Shown here piece by piece: positions 31,670-41,001 of a DNA stretch of 64,000 bases. The stretch lies in NCBI GenBank assembly GCA_903870055.1, contig CAIQBG010000047.1:32239-96238 (forward strand), given 5' to 3'. Every line of letters begins with the position of its first letter. The first letter of the stretch is position 1. The notes under the pieces are model-generated. The model saw only the letters and a list, made by a program, of their open reading frames with translations, was not told the DNA's origin and did no database searches. Source of the stretch: an uncultured Pseudomonadota bacterium (lineage in GTDB: Bacteria > Pseudomonadota > Gammaproteobacteria > Burkholderiales > Rhodocyclaceae). The translations under genes and the position numbers were made by a program.

Positions 31670-34408
31670 ATGCCTACTTTATTACTCGTTGACGGTTCAT
31701 CCTACCTGTACCGTGCATTTCATGCACTGCCCGACCTGCGCAATCAATCGGGAGATCCTACCGGTGCACTGTACGGCATGATCTCGATGCTGCGGCGGCT
31801 AACCAGCGATATCAACGCAGAATACCGCGCCTGTATTTTTGACGCTAGCGGACCCACCTTTCGCGACACGCTCTACAGCGAATACAAAGCGCATCGCCCA
31901 CCCATGCCAGAAGATCTGGCCAAACAGATTGAACCGATTCATGCCGTCGTGCGGGCACTCGGCTGGCCGCTACTGATGGAAAGCGGGGTCGAAGCTGATG
32001 ACGTTATCGCCACGCTGGCCAAGCAAGCTGCGGCTGCGGGCTTTTCGGTTATTGTCTCTACGGGCGACAAAGATCTCGCCCAGCTGGTTACCCCGCAGGT
32101 GACCCTAGTCAACACCATGAGTAATGAGCGGCTGGATGTCGCTGGTGTAGAAGCCAAGTTTGGGGTTACACCAGATCGCATCACCGATTATCTGGCACTG
32201 GTTGGCGATACCGCCGATAACATTCCGGGCGTACCCAAGGTTGGGCCTAAAACAGCCACCAAATGGATACAGACCTACGGGGACCTCGATGGTGTCATCG
32301 CCCATGCCGCCGACATCAAAGGGGTAGTCGGCGAAAACCTGCGCAACCACCTCGACTTTCTGCCACTCGGTCGCACGCTGACTACCGTTAAGACCGACGT
32401 CAGCCTACCCATGACAATCACGGATCTACTCGCCACACCAGAAGATCAGAATATCCTGCGCGAAGTGTTTCGCCATAATGGCTTTAAAACCTGGCTCAAA
32501 GCCATTGATGAACCAGGCGCCGGCACAAAGACAGCAGCCAAAATAGATGTCGAAGCGCCCTTAGCGCTCTTGCCTGATGATGGCGCGCACCGAGTCAATT
32601 ACGAAACCATTCTGGACGAGGCCGCACTAAACCGCTGGCTAGAAAAAATCCAGACTGCGGAACGTGTTGCCCTGGATACCGAAACCACCAGCCTCGATGA
32701 ACAACAGGCGCGCCTGGTCGGTATCTCGTTCGCTATTGCCCCCGGTGCCGCCGCCTATTTGCCACTGGCGCATGACGGCCCGGATACGCCCGTTCAGCTA
32801 CCTTTCGCAGATGCCTTGGCGCGCCTGAAGCCCTGGCTCGAAGACAACACGCCCAAAAAGATTCTGCAGCACGCCAAATACGATCAGCACGTCTTTGCCA
32901 ATCACGGCATTCGTCTATCCGGCATTGTCGATGACACCTTATTAGCCGCGTATGTACTCGAAGCTGGCCAAGTCAGCCCCGGCGCACTCGAATTAGGCAC
33001 CCTTGCCCGCCGACACCTGGGTCTGCCCACGATTGCTTATGAAGCTATCTGCGGCAAAGGCGCCAACCAGATCGGTTTTAATCAGGTCGCGGTTGCTGAC
33101 GCAGCGGCTTATGCCGCCGAAGATGCCGACATCGCCCTCCGCATTGCCGAACGACTCTTGCCACGACTGGCCAGCGAACCTGGGCTGGAAAGCACCTACC
33201 GCAATCTGGAACTTCCTACGGCACAAGTGCTTTTCACCATGGAGCAAAACGGCGTTCTGATTGATAACCAGCAATTGGCCGATCAAAGCCACGCACTTGG
33301 CGAACGCATGCTGGCGCTGGAAACGGAAGCCCATGCCCTGGCCGGCCAGAGTTTCAATCTGAACTCACCAAAACAACTGGCAGAAATTCTATTTACGCAG
33401 CAGGGGCTGCCCGTCAAAAAGAAGACCGCCTCCGGCACGCCATCCACCGACGAAGAAGTACTCTCCGAGCTAGCGCTCGACTTTCCGCTGCCGCGCGTAC
33501 TGCTCGAATATCGTGGCATCGCCAAGTTAAAGAACACCTACTGCGACAAGCTGCCACAACGAATCAATCCGGCTACCGGTCGTGTCCATACGCATTATTC
33601 GCAAACCACCGCGGTAACCGGTCGCCTAGCCAGTTCCGACCCGAATCTGCAGAACATTCCGGTACGCACACCAGAAGGTCGCCGCATCCGAGCAGCCTTT
33701 ATCGCCCGCCCCGGTCACAGCATTTTCTCCGCTGACTACTCGCAGATCGAACTTCGCATCATGGCGCATCTCTCTGCCGACAATGGGTTGCTTAGTGCTT
33801 TTGCTCAAGGCGAAGACATTCACCGCGCTACAGCGGCCGAAGTGTTTGGTGTTATGCCTTTAGAGGTCGATGACAACCAGCGTCGTGCCGCAAAAGCCAT
33901 CAACTTCGGGCTGATTTACGGCATGAGCGCCTTCGGCCTGGCCAAGCAACTCGGCATCGAACGTGGTGCGGCTCAAACCTACATTGATCGCTACTTCGAT
34001 CGCTATCCCGGCGTTGCCCGTTACATGGAAGAGACGCGACAGTCGGCGCATCAGAATGGTTATGTTGAAACGGTGTTCGGCCGGCGCCTTTGGCTCCCTG
34101 ATCTCAAGGCGGGTCAACAAGGACGGCGCCAAGGTGCCGAACGCGCCGCGATCAACGCCCCCATGCAAGGCACAGCAGCCGACCTGATCAAGCTGGCCAT
34201 GATTGCCGTACAGGATTGGCTAACGAAAGAACGGCTACAGAGCTTGCTCATCATGCAGGTGCACGATGAATTGGTGCTGGAAGTACCAGACCATGAACGT
34301 GCCCGCGTGAGCGAATCGCTGGGCTCGCTAATGACGAATGTCGCCAAACTCAAAGTGCCATTGGTGGTCGATATCGGTATCGGCCCCAACTGGGATGATG
34401 CCCACTAA
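31670..34408 (+). CDS. polA: DNA polymerase I
   Basis: Protein of 912 residues with all three activities: 5'-nuclease (~1-290, LLLVDGSSYLYRAFHALP), 3'-5' proofreading exonuclease (~320-510, ALDTETTSLDEQ keeps the D-x-E metal ligands) and family A polymerase (~540-912; SADYSQIELRIMAHLS, RRAAKAINFGLIYGMSAFGLA, MQVHDELVLEVP). It fills gaps in repair and Okazaki processing. The start at 31670 was chosen because the preceding 54 open codons have no family similarity and are antisense to the LOG gene. A proper ribosome-binding site is not evident. Confidence 0.97.
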   Translation: MPTLLLVDGSSYLYRAFHALPDLRNQSGDPTGALYGMISMLRRLTSDINAEYRACIFDASGPTFRDTLYSEYKAHRPPMPEDLAKQIEPIHAVVRALGWPLLMESGVEADDVIATLAKQAAAAGFSVIVSTGDKDLAQLVTPQVTLVNTMSNERLDVAGVEAKFGVTPDRITDYLALVGDTADNIPGVPKVGPKTATKWIQTYGDLDGVIAHAADIKGVVGENLRNHLDFLPLGRTLTTVKTDVSLPMTITDLLATPEDQNILREVFRHNGFKTWLKAIDEPGAGTKTAAKIDVEAPLALLPDDGAHRVNYETILDEAALNRWLEKIQTAERVALDTETTSLDEQQARLVGISFAIAPGAAAYLPLAHDGPDTPVQLPFADALARLKPWLEDNTPKKILQHAKYDQHVFANHGIRLSGIVDDTLLAAYVLEAGQVSPGALELGTLARRHLGLPTIAYEAICGKGANQIGFNQVAVADAAAYAAEDADIALRIAERLLPRLASEPGLESTYRNLELPTAQVLFTMEQNGVLIDNQQLADQSHALGERMLALETEAHALAGQSFNLNSPKQLAEILFTQQGLPVKKKTASGTPSTDEEVLSELALDFPLPRVLLEYRGIAKLKNTYCDKLPQRINPATGRVHTHYSQTTAVTGRLASSDPNLQNIPVRTPEGRRIRAAFIARPGHSIFSADYSQIELRIMAHLSADNGLLSAFAQGEDIHRATAAEVFGVMPLEVDDNQRRAAKAINFGLIYGMSAFGLAKQLGIERGAAQTYIDRYFDRYPGVARYMEETRQSAHQNGYVETVFGRRLWLPDLKAGQQGRRQGAERAAINAPMQGTAADLIKLAMIAVQDWLTKERLQSLLIMQVHDELVLEVPDHERARVSESLGSLMTNVAKLKVPLVVDIGIGPNWDDAH

Positions 34409-34422
34409 CGAACGGAATGACT

Positions 34423-34626
34423 ATGAGCACAATTAACGAATATCAATGTCCGCTCTGCGGCGGTGAGAATGCCTGCGGCGCTCATGCCGATACACCGTGT
34501 TGGTGCTGCAGCACCGGCATTCCGCAAGCGTTAATTGATCTGATTCCCGCCGACAAGCAAATGAAAGCCTGCATCTGTAAAAACTGCGTTGATCGCTTCA
34601 ATCAGTCGCAACAGCAACAACAATAA
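34423..34626 (+). CDS. Cysteine-rich CWC family small protein
   Basis: Protein of 67 residues with CPLCGGENACG, the name-giving CWCCS and CICKNC motifs, eight or more cysteines suited to zinc binding. The C-terminus is a run of glutamines. Family members are short, cytoplasmic and of unknown function. ATG 34423 has GG seven bases before it; an ATG two codons earlier would leave no spacing. It lies 14 bases after polA and just before a terminator, so it is probably the last gene of the polA transcript. Confidence 0.82.
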   Translation: MSTINEYQCPLCGGENACGAHADTPCWCCSTGIPQALIDLIPADKQMKACICKNCVDRFNQSQQQQQ

Positions 34627-34630
34627 AAAT

Positions 34631-34659
34631 GGCCTGCGGTTTTATCCGGCAGGCCTTTT
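34631..34659. terminator. Bidirectional rho-independent terminator
   Basis: GGCCTGC (34631-34637) pairs with GCAGGCC (34649-34655) around an 11-base loop, followed by TTTT. On the opposite strand the stem is followed by a T-rich run. It lies between the CWC gene and the convergent reductase gene and can serve both. Confidence 0.8.
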
Positions 34660-34676
34660 GCTCAGTGCGCGATCGT

Positions 34677-35690
34677 TTAGTTAGCAGCAAACTCAAACGA
34701 ATCGGCAAAGAACGCATCTTCCGGCAAATTACCTTTGCTCTGGTAATCCGTACGTGCCGCGGCAATCATGCCAGGCGCACCACAGGCATAAACTTCATGG
34801 CCCGATAGATCCGGGAAGTCTGCCAATACGGCTTCATGAACCAGCCCGGCGCGACCAGACCAACCCGGCATTAATTCCGGTTCGGAAAGCACAGGAATGA
34901 ACTGGATATGCGGGTGCTGTGCTGCCCAGGCTTCGGCCACTTCGTATTGGTAAAGGCCGGCCTGATCACGGGCACCCCAGTAAATATGCATAGGTCGTTG
35001 CAGTTCCAGATGCAGGGTTTCCAGCACAATCGATTTAATCGGTGCAAAGCCCGTACCACCGGCCAGCAGAATCATCGGTTTGTCTGACTCGCGCAAATAG
35101 AAGCTGCCATGGGGGCCGTTGAAACGCAGAATGTCACGCACTTTCATTGTGCTGAATACCTGATCGGTAAACAGGCCGCCCGGCACATGGCGTACATGCA
35201 GTTCAATGGTCGCCGCATCATGCGGCGGGTTGGCGATCGAGAAGCTACGACGCTTACCGTCCTTCAGAAGAATGTCGACGTACTGCCCGGCATGGAACTG
35301 GAACACCTCGGTCGCTGGCAAACGCAGCGTCAGAATCGCGACATCCGCCGCTGGCTTTTCAAGCCCTTCAATGCGGCTCGGCAAAGTCTTCACCGGAATA
35401 TCCGTCGCGCGGCGCACGTCTTTAACTTCAACGACGACATCGGTCTGCGGCACGGCGCAGCAGAGCAGCGCAAAGCCTGCCTCACGGTCGGCTGGCGTCA
35501 GCGTCGTTTCGCTGGCCTTGCCGTGATCGACCATGCCGGAGGTAATTTTGGCGCGGCAAGCACCGCAGCCGCCCGTACGGCAACCATAGGGCACCAGCAG
35601 ATCGTGACGCAGCGAAGCTTCCAGTACGGTCTCATGGCCGTCTGCGCGAAATGTGGCATTAATGGGATTAAGCGTCACCTGATGCGTCAT
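34677..35690 (-). CDS. 2Fe-2S ferredoxin-FAD-NAD(P)H reductase (CDP-6-deoxyglucoseen reductase type)
   Basis: Protein of 337 residues. An N-terminal plant-type ferredoxin domain (~1-90) binds 2Fe-2S through GCRTGGCGACRAK plus the Cys pair in ALLCCAV. An FAD domain follows (~100-200, RRSFSIANPP), then an NAD(P) domain (GGTGFAPIKSIV, YACGAPGMI). This order matches electron-transfer reductases annotated as CDP-6-deoxy-delta-3,4-glucoseen reductase or phenol hydroxylase reductase. No deoxysugar or oxygenase genes are near, so the electron acceptor is open. ATG 35690 has AGGA upstream. Confidence 0.88.
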   Translation of the reverse strand: MTHQVTLNPINATFRADGHETVLEASLRHDLLVPYGCRTGGCGACRAKITSGMVDHGKASETTLTPADREAGFALLCCAVPQTDVVVEVKDVRRATDIPVKTLPSRIEGLEKPAADVAILTLRLPATEVFQFHAGQYVDILLKDGKRRSFSIANPPHDAATIELHVRHVPGGLFTDQVFSTMKVRDILRFNGPHGSFYLRESDKPMILLAGGTGFAPIKSIVLETLHLELQRPMHIYWGARDQAGLYQYEVAEAWAAQHPHIQFIPVLSEPELMPGWSGRAGLVHEAVLADFPDLSGHEVYACGAPGMIAAARTDYQSKGNLPEDAFFADSFEFAAN

Positions 35691-35738
35691 GTTAAATCCT
35701 GTAAGAACCAAAACCTTGCAAAACCGTACAATGGCAGC

Positions 35739-36737
35739 ATGCCGAAAGACATGCAGCTACCGCCGCGCGCACTTCCCCGCCGTTTTCGCCAACCACGCCT
35801 ACTGCTGGCCGGTTGCGGTGACGTTGCGGCAAGAATTGCCGCTCAGGTTGGCACGCGTTACCGACTTCTGGCGCTATTGCGCCATGAACCCGAGAGCGTG
35901 GCCTGGCAAACCTGGCGCAGCCTCGGAGCAACACCGGTTGCTGCGAACCTGGACCAACCACGCAGCCTGAAGCGTCTGCGCGGGTTGGCAACGCACGTTA
36001 TTTACCTGGCGCCGCCGGCCGATAATTGCCCAGCTGAATTTTACACCGACCCACGTCTAAACCGCTTTCTGGCAGCCCTGCAGGGTGGCCGCAGTCTACC
36101 ACGGCGGCTGGTCTACATCGGTACCAGTGGGGTCTACGGCGATTGCCAGGGCGCGCTAGTTCGGGAGTCTCGGCCACGCCAACCCAAAACAGCCCGTGGT
36201 CAACGTCGCGCTGCCGCAGAGGCAACCTTGCGGCGCTGGGCTCGTACGCGAATTGGCGCCGCCCGTACTACAGATCTAGCCAACCCGGCCAGAAAGACCG
36301 CCAACGCAGGCAGCATCCTGCGCGTGCCCGGCATCTATGCCGGCGATCGACTGCCGATTGAACGTCTGCGGGCTGGCACGCCCGCATTGTGTACCAAAGA
36401 AGACACCTGGACAAACCATATTCATGCTGATGATCTAGCGCGCATCAGCTGGCTATCCCTTAGCCGCGGCCGCTCACTCCGCGCTTACAACGCCAGTGAT
36501 AACAGCACCCTTAAAATGGGCGATTGGTTTGACGCCGTGGCCGATGCCAACGGCTTACGCCGGCCGGAGCGATTACCGCGCGATGTGCTGAAAGAACGCG
36601 TTTCCCCCATGCTTTACTCATTCATGTCAGAATCGCGCCGACTCGACAATCAACGCCTGCTCAAAGAGCTGCGTATCCAGCTTCGTTACCCGACGGTGCA
36701 GGATTTTCTCGCTACGCTGAAGGTGCCTCAATGCTAA
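35739..36737 (+). CDS. NAD-dependent epimerase/dehydratase (extended SDR) family protein
   Basis: Protein of 332 residues. The N-terminal Rossmann fold is recognised by RLLLAGCGDVAARIAAQVG, a YeeZ-like variant of GxxGxxG. LVYIGTSGVYGDCQG, ILRVPGIYAGDRLPIERL and the HIHADDLARI segment follow, all typical of this SDR branch. The usual Tyr-x3-Lys catalytic pair is not clear, so reductase activity should not be assumed. The ATG at 35739 sits in the short gap divergent from the reductase gene. Its stop overlaps the hemJ start by seven bases. Confidence 0.8.
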   Translation: MPKDMQLPPRALPRRFRQPRLLLAGCGDVAARIAAQVGTRYRLLALLRHEPESVAWQTWRSLGATPVAANLDQPRSLKRLRGLATHVIYLAPPADNCPAEFYTDPRLNRFLAALQGGRSLPRRLVYIGTSGVYGDCQGALVRESRPRQPKTARGQRRAAAEATLRRWARTRIGAARTTDLANPARKTANAGSILRVPGIYAGDRLPIERLRAGTPALCTKEDTWTNHIHADDLARISWLSLSRGRSLRAYNASDNSTLKMGDWFDAVADANGLRRPERLPRDVLKERVSPMLYSFMSESRRLDNQRLLKELRIQLRYPTVQDFLATLKVPQC

Positions 36738-37147
36738 CAATCAAAGCTTTTCACATCATTCTGGTGGTGAGCTGGTTCGCCGGACTCTTTTACCTGCCAC
36801 GCATCTACGTGAATCTGGCAGCGATTACCGATACGCAATCGGCCGAATACCAGCGTCTGTTGGGCATGTCGCGCCGACTCTACAAATTTGTCACCCCCAT
36901 CGGGTTAGGCGCTGTTATCCTCGGCCTCTGGCTCTGGTTCGGTTACGGCTTTGCCGGTGGCTGGCTCCATGCCAAAACCCTCTTGGTCATATTTCTCTTG
37001 GGTTATCACTTCTACTGCGGCCGGCTCTATCGCAAGTTTGCCGCTGGTCAGAACACGCACAGCCATGTCTGGTACCGCTGGTTCAATGAAATCCCGGTAC
37101 TCATGCTTACGGTCATCACCCTTCTCGTCGTACTCAAGCCGTTTTAA
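36731..37147 (+). CDS. hemJ: Protoporphyrinogen oxidase HemJ / CopD-like membrane protein
   Basis: Protein of 138 residues with four transmembrane helices. The N-terminal KAFHIILVVSWFAGLFYLPRIYV is the HemJ hallmark with its conserved His, and further conserved-looking residues are in MSRRLYKFVTPIG and the Trp/His-rich loop. HemJ oxidises protoporphyrinogen IX to protoporphyrin IX in bacteria lacking HemG or HemY, feeding heme synthesis; hemL, an early gene of that pathway, is elsewhere in this window. It overlaps the SDR gene and precedes the methyltransferase by 11 bases. Confidence 0.87.
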   Translation: MLTIKAFHIILVVSWFAGLFYLPRIYVNLAAITDTQSAEYQRLLGMSRRLYKFVTPIGLGAVILGLWLWFGYGFAGGWLHAKTLLVIFLLGYHFYCGRLYRKFAAGQNTHSHVWYRWFNEIPVLMLTVITLLVVLKPF

Positions 37148-37158
37148 GAAAGCAACTC

Positions 37159-38355
37159 ATGCACATTTTTGCCCCCTGCCCACGTGGCCTAGAAGAACTC
37201 CTGGTCAACGAGTTCAACCACTGCGGCATGACCCAGGTGGAACAGGTTGGTGGCGGCGTTCGTGCCCGTGCGACAGAAGAAAGTCTCTACCGCGCCAATC
37301 TGCACTCACGCTATGCGTCACGTATTCTGGTCCGCTTGGCAGTAGGCGCCTATCAGAAAGAAGAAGACCTCTACCAGATGGCGCGCAAGATTGCCTGGCA
37401 CGAGTGGTTTGATGTCAGCCAGAGCTTCAAGGTAAGCACCACGGCCGTTAAATCACCTCTACGTAGCCTGGACTTCGCGACACTGCGTATTAAAGATGCG
37501 GTATGTGATCGGTTCCGTGCAGACCGTGGCGGTCGCCCGAACGTCAATACCGATCAACCAGATCAGCGTATCCAGCTGTTCCTCACCGAAACGTCTGCCA
37601 CGCTATATATCGACAGCTCAGGCAACCCACTGTGGCAACGCGGCTACCGTGGCGCTGCAGGCGCAGCACCCCTCAAAGAAAACCTCGCCGCAGGTCTGCT
37701 CGCACTGGCTGGTTGGAACGATACCGACGAAGCCGGCAAAGCCGTTTACGAAACTTTCCTCGACCCCATGTGCGGTAGCGGCACCATCGTGATCGAAGCC
37801 GCATGGATGCGTGCCAATGTGGCACCTGGGCTCAACCGTCGTTTCTCCTGCGAGCGTTGGCAGGATGCCGACCGCGCGCTCTGGACCAAGTTGCGCGCCG
37901 AAGCCCGTGCACAAATCCGTCCGATGGCAGCGCAAACCATTTTTGCCAGCGATATGCACCCAGGTGCCATCGCTGCGACTCGTCGCCATTTAGAAGAAGT
38001 GGGTTTATCCGATGCTGTCACCCTTGATCAGGCAGACTTCATTGGTCGTGGCGCACCGGCCAGCAGCGGCTTATTAGTCAGCAACCCGCCTTACGGTGTA
38101 CGCCTCTCCGAGCAGGAAGAACTACAGGCGGAATACCCGGAATGGGGCCGCACACTCAAACAACAATTTAGCGGCTGGACAGCGGCGCTCTTTACCGCAG
38201 ACTTGGAGCTTCCCAAAGGCATTGGCCTCAAACCACGTCGCCGCTTCCCGCTGAAAAACGGCGCTCTAGAATGCCGCCTCTTCGTGATTGATCTGGTCTC
38301 TGGATTTCATCGAAAACAGAAGCCAGAAGCCCCCTCAGAAATTAACGCGTCGTAG
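37159..38355 (+). CDS. rlmL: THUMP-domain rRNA guanine-N2 methyltransferase (RlmL-type)
   Basis: Protein of 398 residues. An N-terminal ferredoxin-like and THUMP RNA-binding region (~1-150, IFAPCPRGLEELL) precedes a Rossmann methyltransferase (~170-385) with FLDPMCGSGTIVIEAA and the catalytic SNPPYGVRLSE motif (N-P-P-Y). It corresponds to the N-terminal half of the fused enterobacterial RlmKL, which methylates G2445 of 23S rRNA. The RlmK half is absent, as usual outside gammaproteobacteria. The last 14 bases overlap the convergent pilT. Confidence 0.9.
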   Translation: MHIFAPCPRGLEELLVNEFNHCGMTQVEQVGGGVRARATEESLYRANLHSRYASRILVRLAVGAYQKEEDLYQMARKIAWHEWFDVSQSFKVSTTAVKSPLRSLDFATLRIKDAVCDRFRADRGGRPNVNTDQPDQRIQLFLTETSATLYIDSSGNPLWQRGYRGAAGAAPLKENLAAGLLALAGWNDTDEAGKAVYETFLDPMCGSGTIVIEAAWMRANVAPGLNRRFSCERWQDADRALWTKLRAEARAQIRPMAAQTIFASDMHPGAIAATRRHLEEVGLSDAVTLDQADFIGRGAPASSGLLVSNPPYGVRLSEQEELQAEYPEWGRTLKQQFSGWTAALFTADLELPKGIGLKPRRRFPLKNGALECRLFVIDLVSGFHRKQKPEAPSEINAS

Positions 38356-39358
38356 CCGCCAGCCCAATAGATTCTTGTTGCGCGAGCCTTTCAAGGCTCT
38401 GCGCCATGGTCTGCATACCCTGCTGCTGGCCTGTTTGCATAGTGGAAACCAACTGCGCAGTTTTGTTCTCACGGATGAGATTGCGTACGGCGGGGGTTCC
38501 CACAAGTATTTCGTGAGCGGCCACCCGACCATTGCCATTGCTTAGGGGAACCAACTGCTGGGCAACCACAGCACGCAACACATCGGCTAGCAGGGTGCGA
38601 GCTAAATCCCGTTCTTCTCCGGGGAATACATCAACAATACGTTCGATGGCTTGAGGTGCCGTAGCCGTGTGCAAAGTGGCCAATACGAGGTGGCCCGTTT
38701 CTGCAGCCGTTAAAGCTAGACGGATTGTTTCCAGATCGCGCATTTCACCCAGAAGAATGACATCCGGGTCTTCTCGCAACGCCGCTTTCAAAGCATCGGC
38801 AAAGCTTGGGGTGTCGCGGCCTACTTCACGTTGGGTTACCAGACACTTCTGCGCCTCATAAACAAACTCCACCGGGTCTTCGATAGTCAGCAAGTGTTTG
38901 GGGGCTGTCTGATTAATATGGTCTGCCATGGCGGCCAGCGTTGTGCTTTTACCAGACCCGGTTGGGCCGACGACTAACACCAACCCATGATCGATCTCAG
39001 CCAATTGTTTCAGGATAGGCGGTGCTGCAATCTCGGCCAAGGTAGGCACTTTGTCAGGAATAGGTCGCAAGGCTAATGCAACACCGCGTTGCTGACGATA
39101 GGCATTGGCACGGTAACGCCCCAAGCCCTCCGTAGGCGATGCAAATGCAAAATCGCAAGCAGCGCCTTCACCGAACAAACGGCGCAGCGTTTCCGGAATG
39201 ACGCTGTCAATCATGCCGCGCACTTGCGCATTACCCAGCACCGGTTGTTCCAGTGTTTGCAAATCACCGTTAATCCGTAGCATTGGCGGCATACCGGCCG
39301 ACAGGTGGATATCGGAAGCCCCCAAATCGCGGGCGATCAAGAGTAACGATTCAAGCAT
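38342..39358 (-). CDS. pilT: Type IV pilus retraction ATPase PilT
   Basis: Protein of 338 residues, a hexameric secretion-type ATPase that depolymerises type IV pili for twitching and DNA uptake. Motifs in order: the PilT N-terminus ASDIHLSAGMPPMLRI, Walker A GPTGSGKST, Asp box TIEDPVEF, Walker B VILLGEMRDLETIRLAL, His box ATLHTATA, and the C-terminal VRNLIRENKTAQL retraction segment. No pilU follows. It is divergent from yggS-proC-yggU, the same neighbourhood as in Pseudomonas. An atypical pilus-type receiver gene is at 47.2-47.6 kb. Confidence 0.95.
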   Translation of the reverse strand: MLESLLLIARDLGASDIHLSAGMPPMLRINGDLQTLEQPVLGNAQVRGMIDSVIPETLRRLFGEGAACDFAFASPTEGLGRYRANAYRQQRGVALALRPIPDKVPTLAEIAAPPILKQLAEIDHGLVLVVGPTGSGKSTTLAAMADHINQTAPKHLLTIEDPVEFVYEAQKCLVTQREVGRDTPSFADALKAALREDPDVILLGEMRDLETIRLALTAAETGHLVLATLHTATAPQAIERIVDVFPGEERDLARTLLADVLRAVVAQQLVPLSNGNGRVAAHEILVGTPAVRNLIRENKTAQLVSTMQTGQQQGMQTMAQSLERLAQQESIGLAATTR

Positions 39359-39450
39359 GCTGTTTCATCTCCGGTTCCAATCTGTAGTGCGCGCATTGTT
39401 ATACTTCGCTAGCCTAACAGCTTGCCACCTCTTATCAACAAGCCTTGCCC

Positions 39451-40188
39451 ATGTCTGCTGCCGAAAATTCCGCGCTATCCCATGAAAACTCTGCCCAGCG
39501 TCTTGCTGCGGTGTGGCATCGAATTGATCAAGCACAAGCCGCATCAGGCAGACACGCTGGAAGCGTAAAACTCCTGGCGGTTTCCAAAACGTTCCCAATA
39601 GAAGCGGTGGATACGGTTGCTGCCTGCGGCCAGAATGCCTTTGGTGAAAACTACGCACAGGAAGGCATCGACAAAGCCAGCGCACGACCTAATCTGGAGT
39701 GGCACTTTATTGGTCCGATCCAGAGCAATAAAACGCGCGGCATCGCTGAACATTTCGATTGGGTACACACAATTGACCGCCTGAAGATTGCCGAACGTCT
39801 TTCGGCACAACGGCCAGCGGTTTTACCACCGCTACAGGTTTGCGTTCAGGTGAATGTCTCTGGTGAAAACAGCAAAAGCGGCTGCGCGGCTGATGAAGCG
39901 CAAGCACTTTGCCAGACCATTGCCCAATTGCCCAACTTGCAATTGCGTGGCCTGATGGCGATACCGGAAGCAACTGAGGACACAGCAACACAACGTCGGC
40001 AATTTGCCAAGCTACACGAGTTGCAAACACAGATTAATCGACAAGGATTTGCGCTCGACACGCTATCGATGGGCATGAGCGATGATCTAGAGGCTGCGAT
40101 TAGCGAAGGTGCCACGCTGGTACGTGTTGGCTCGGCTATTTTTGGCAAACGCACTTATACGAATACCCCTGCATCAACGGAGCTCTAA
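39451..40188 (+). CDS. yggS: Pyridoxal phosphate homeostasis protein YggS
   Basis: Protein of 245 residues with the alanine-racemase-like barrel. The PLP-binding Lys lies in VKLLAVSKTFP; FGENYAQEGIDKA, WHFIGPIQSNKTR, VNVSGENSKSGC and LSMGMSDDLEAAI are all standard. The protein binds PLP and keeps the pool balanced without known catalysis. An in-frame TTG at 39445 would add two residues; ATG 39451 was preferred. It is immediately followed by proC with no intergenic base. Confidence 0.95.
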   Translation: MSAAENSALSHENSAQRLAAVWHRIDQAQAASGRHAGSVKLLAVSKTFPIEAVDTVAACGQNAFGENYAQEGIDKASARPNLEWHFIGPIQSNKTRGIAEHFDWVHTIDRLKIAERLSAQRPAVLPPLQVCVQVNVSGENSKSGCAADEAQALCQTIAQLPNLQLRGLMAIPEATEDTATQRRQFAKLHELQTQINRQGFALDTLSMGMSDDLEAAISEGATLVRVGSAIFGKRTYTNTPASTEL

Positions 40189-41001
40189 ATGAAAATTACA
40201 TTTCTAGGCGGTGGCAATATGGCCATTGCCCTTGTTGGCGGCCTCATCCAGCGTGGTTTTGAGCCGCACAATCTGGGCGTGATCGAAATCCTGCCAGAAG
40301 CCAGAACACGCCTCGGCGAACAGTTCTCTATCAATATCTATGAGGCCGCTACGGCCGAAGCTTTGCAGTGCGATGTGCTGGTGCTTGCTGTTAAACCACA
40401 GCAGATGCGTGCCGCACTGGCGAGCCTACCTGCTGGGGATAACAAACCACTTATCGTGAGCATTGCTGCTGGCTTGCTCGTGGATGACCTGGCCCGCTGG
40501 ATGGGTGGCTATCGCCGCATCGTGCGCGCCATGCCTAATACACCGGCACTGATTGGCGCCGGCATGACTGGGCTCTATGCTGATCCTTCTGTTGATGCTG
40601 CCGACAAAGATCGTGCCGAAGCGATTCTGGGCGCCGTAGGTGAAACGGCCTGGGTGAACAGTGAACAGCTGATCGACTCAGTAACGGCAATTTCCGGTAG
40701 CGGCCCCGCTTATGTGTTTCTATTTCTCGAAGCCATGCAGGAAGCAGCCCGCGAACTTGGCCTCTCCCCTGAAACCGCCCGCACCCTGGCCATTCAGACG
40801 GTAATTGGTTCAGCACAACTGGCTGAACAATCGACCGACCCGGTGAGCGTGCTGCGCGAGCGCGTGACTTCTAAAGGCGGCACCACTGAAGCGGCACTGA
40901 AGAAGAAAGCCGAAATGGGTGTGAAGGAAGGCCTCATTGCCGGCATGCATGCGGCCGCTGAACGCAGCCGCGAACTGGGTATCGAGTTGGGGCGTGACTG
41001 A
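40189..41001 (+). CDS. proC: Pyrroline-5-carboxylate reductase ProC
   Basis: Protein of 270 residues reducing pyrroline-5-carboxylate to L-proline. The N-terminal NADPH fold opens ITFLGGGNMAIALVGGL; RRIVRAMPNTPALIGAGMTGL and the C-terminal signature SVLRERVTSKGGTTEAAL identify the family. Length is typical. It directly abuts yggS and overlaps the start of yggU by eight bases, making a three-gene operon. The yggT gene that often lies between them is missing. Confidence 0.97.
   Translation: MKITFLGGGNMAIALVGGLIQRGFEPHNLGVIEILPEARTRLGEQFSINIYEAATAEALQCDVLVLAVKPQQMRAALASLPAGDNKPLIVSIAAGLLVDDLARWMGGYRRIVRAMPNTPALIGAGMTGLYADPSVDAADKDRAEAILGAVGETAWVNSEQLIDSVTAISGSGPAYVFLFLEAMQEAARELGLSPETARTLAIQTVIGSAQLAEQSTDPVSVLRERVTSKGGTTEAALKKKAEMGVKEGLIAGMHAAAERSRELGIELGRD

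Noticed and set aside
35109..35738. N-terminal extension of the SDR gene to 35109
   Set aside because: The extra 210 residues are antisense to the ferredoxin-type reductase and have no family similarity; the Rossmann start is reached from ATG 35739.
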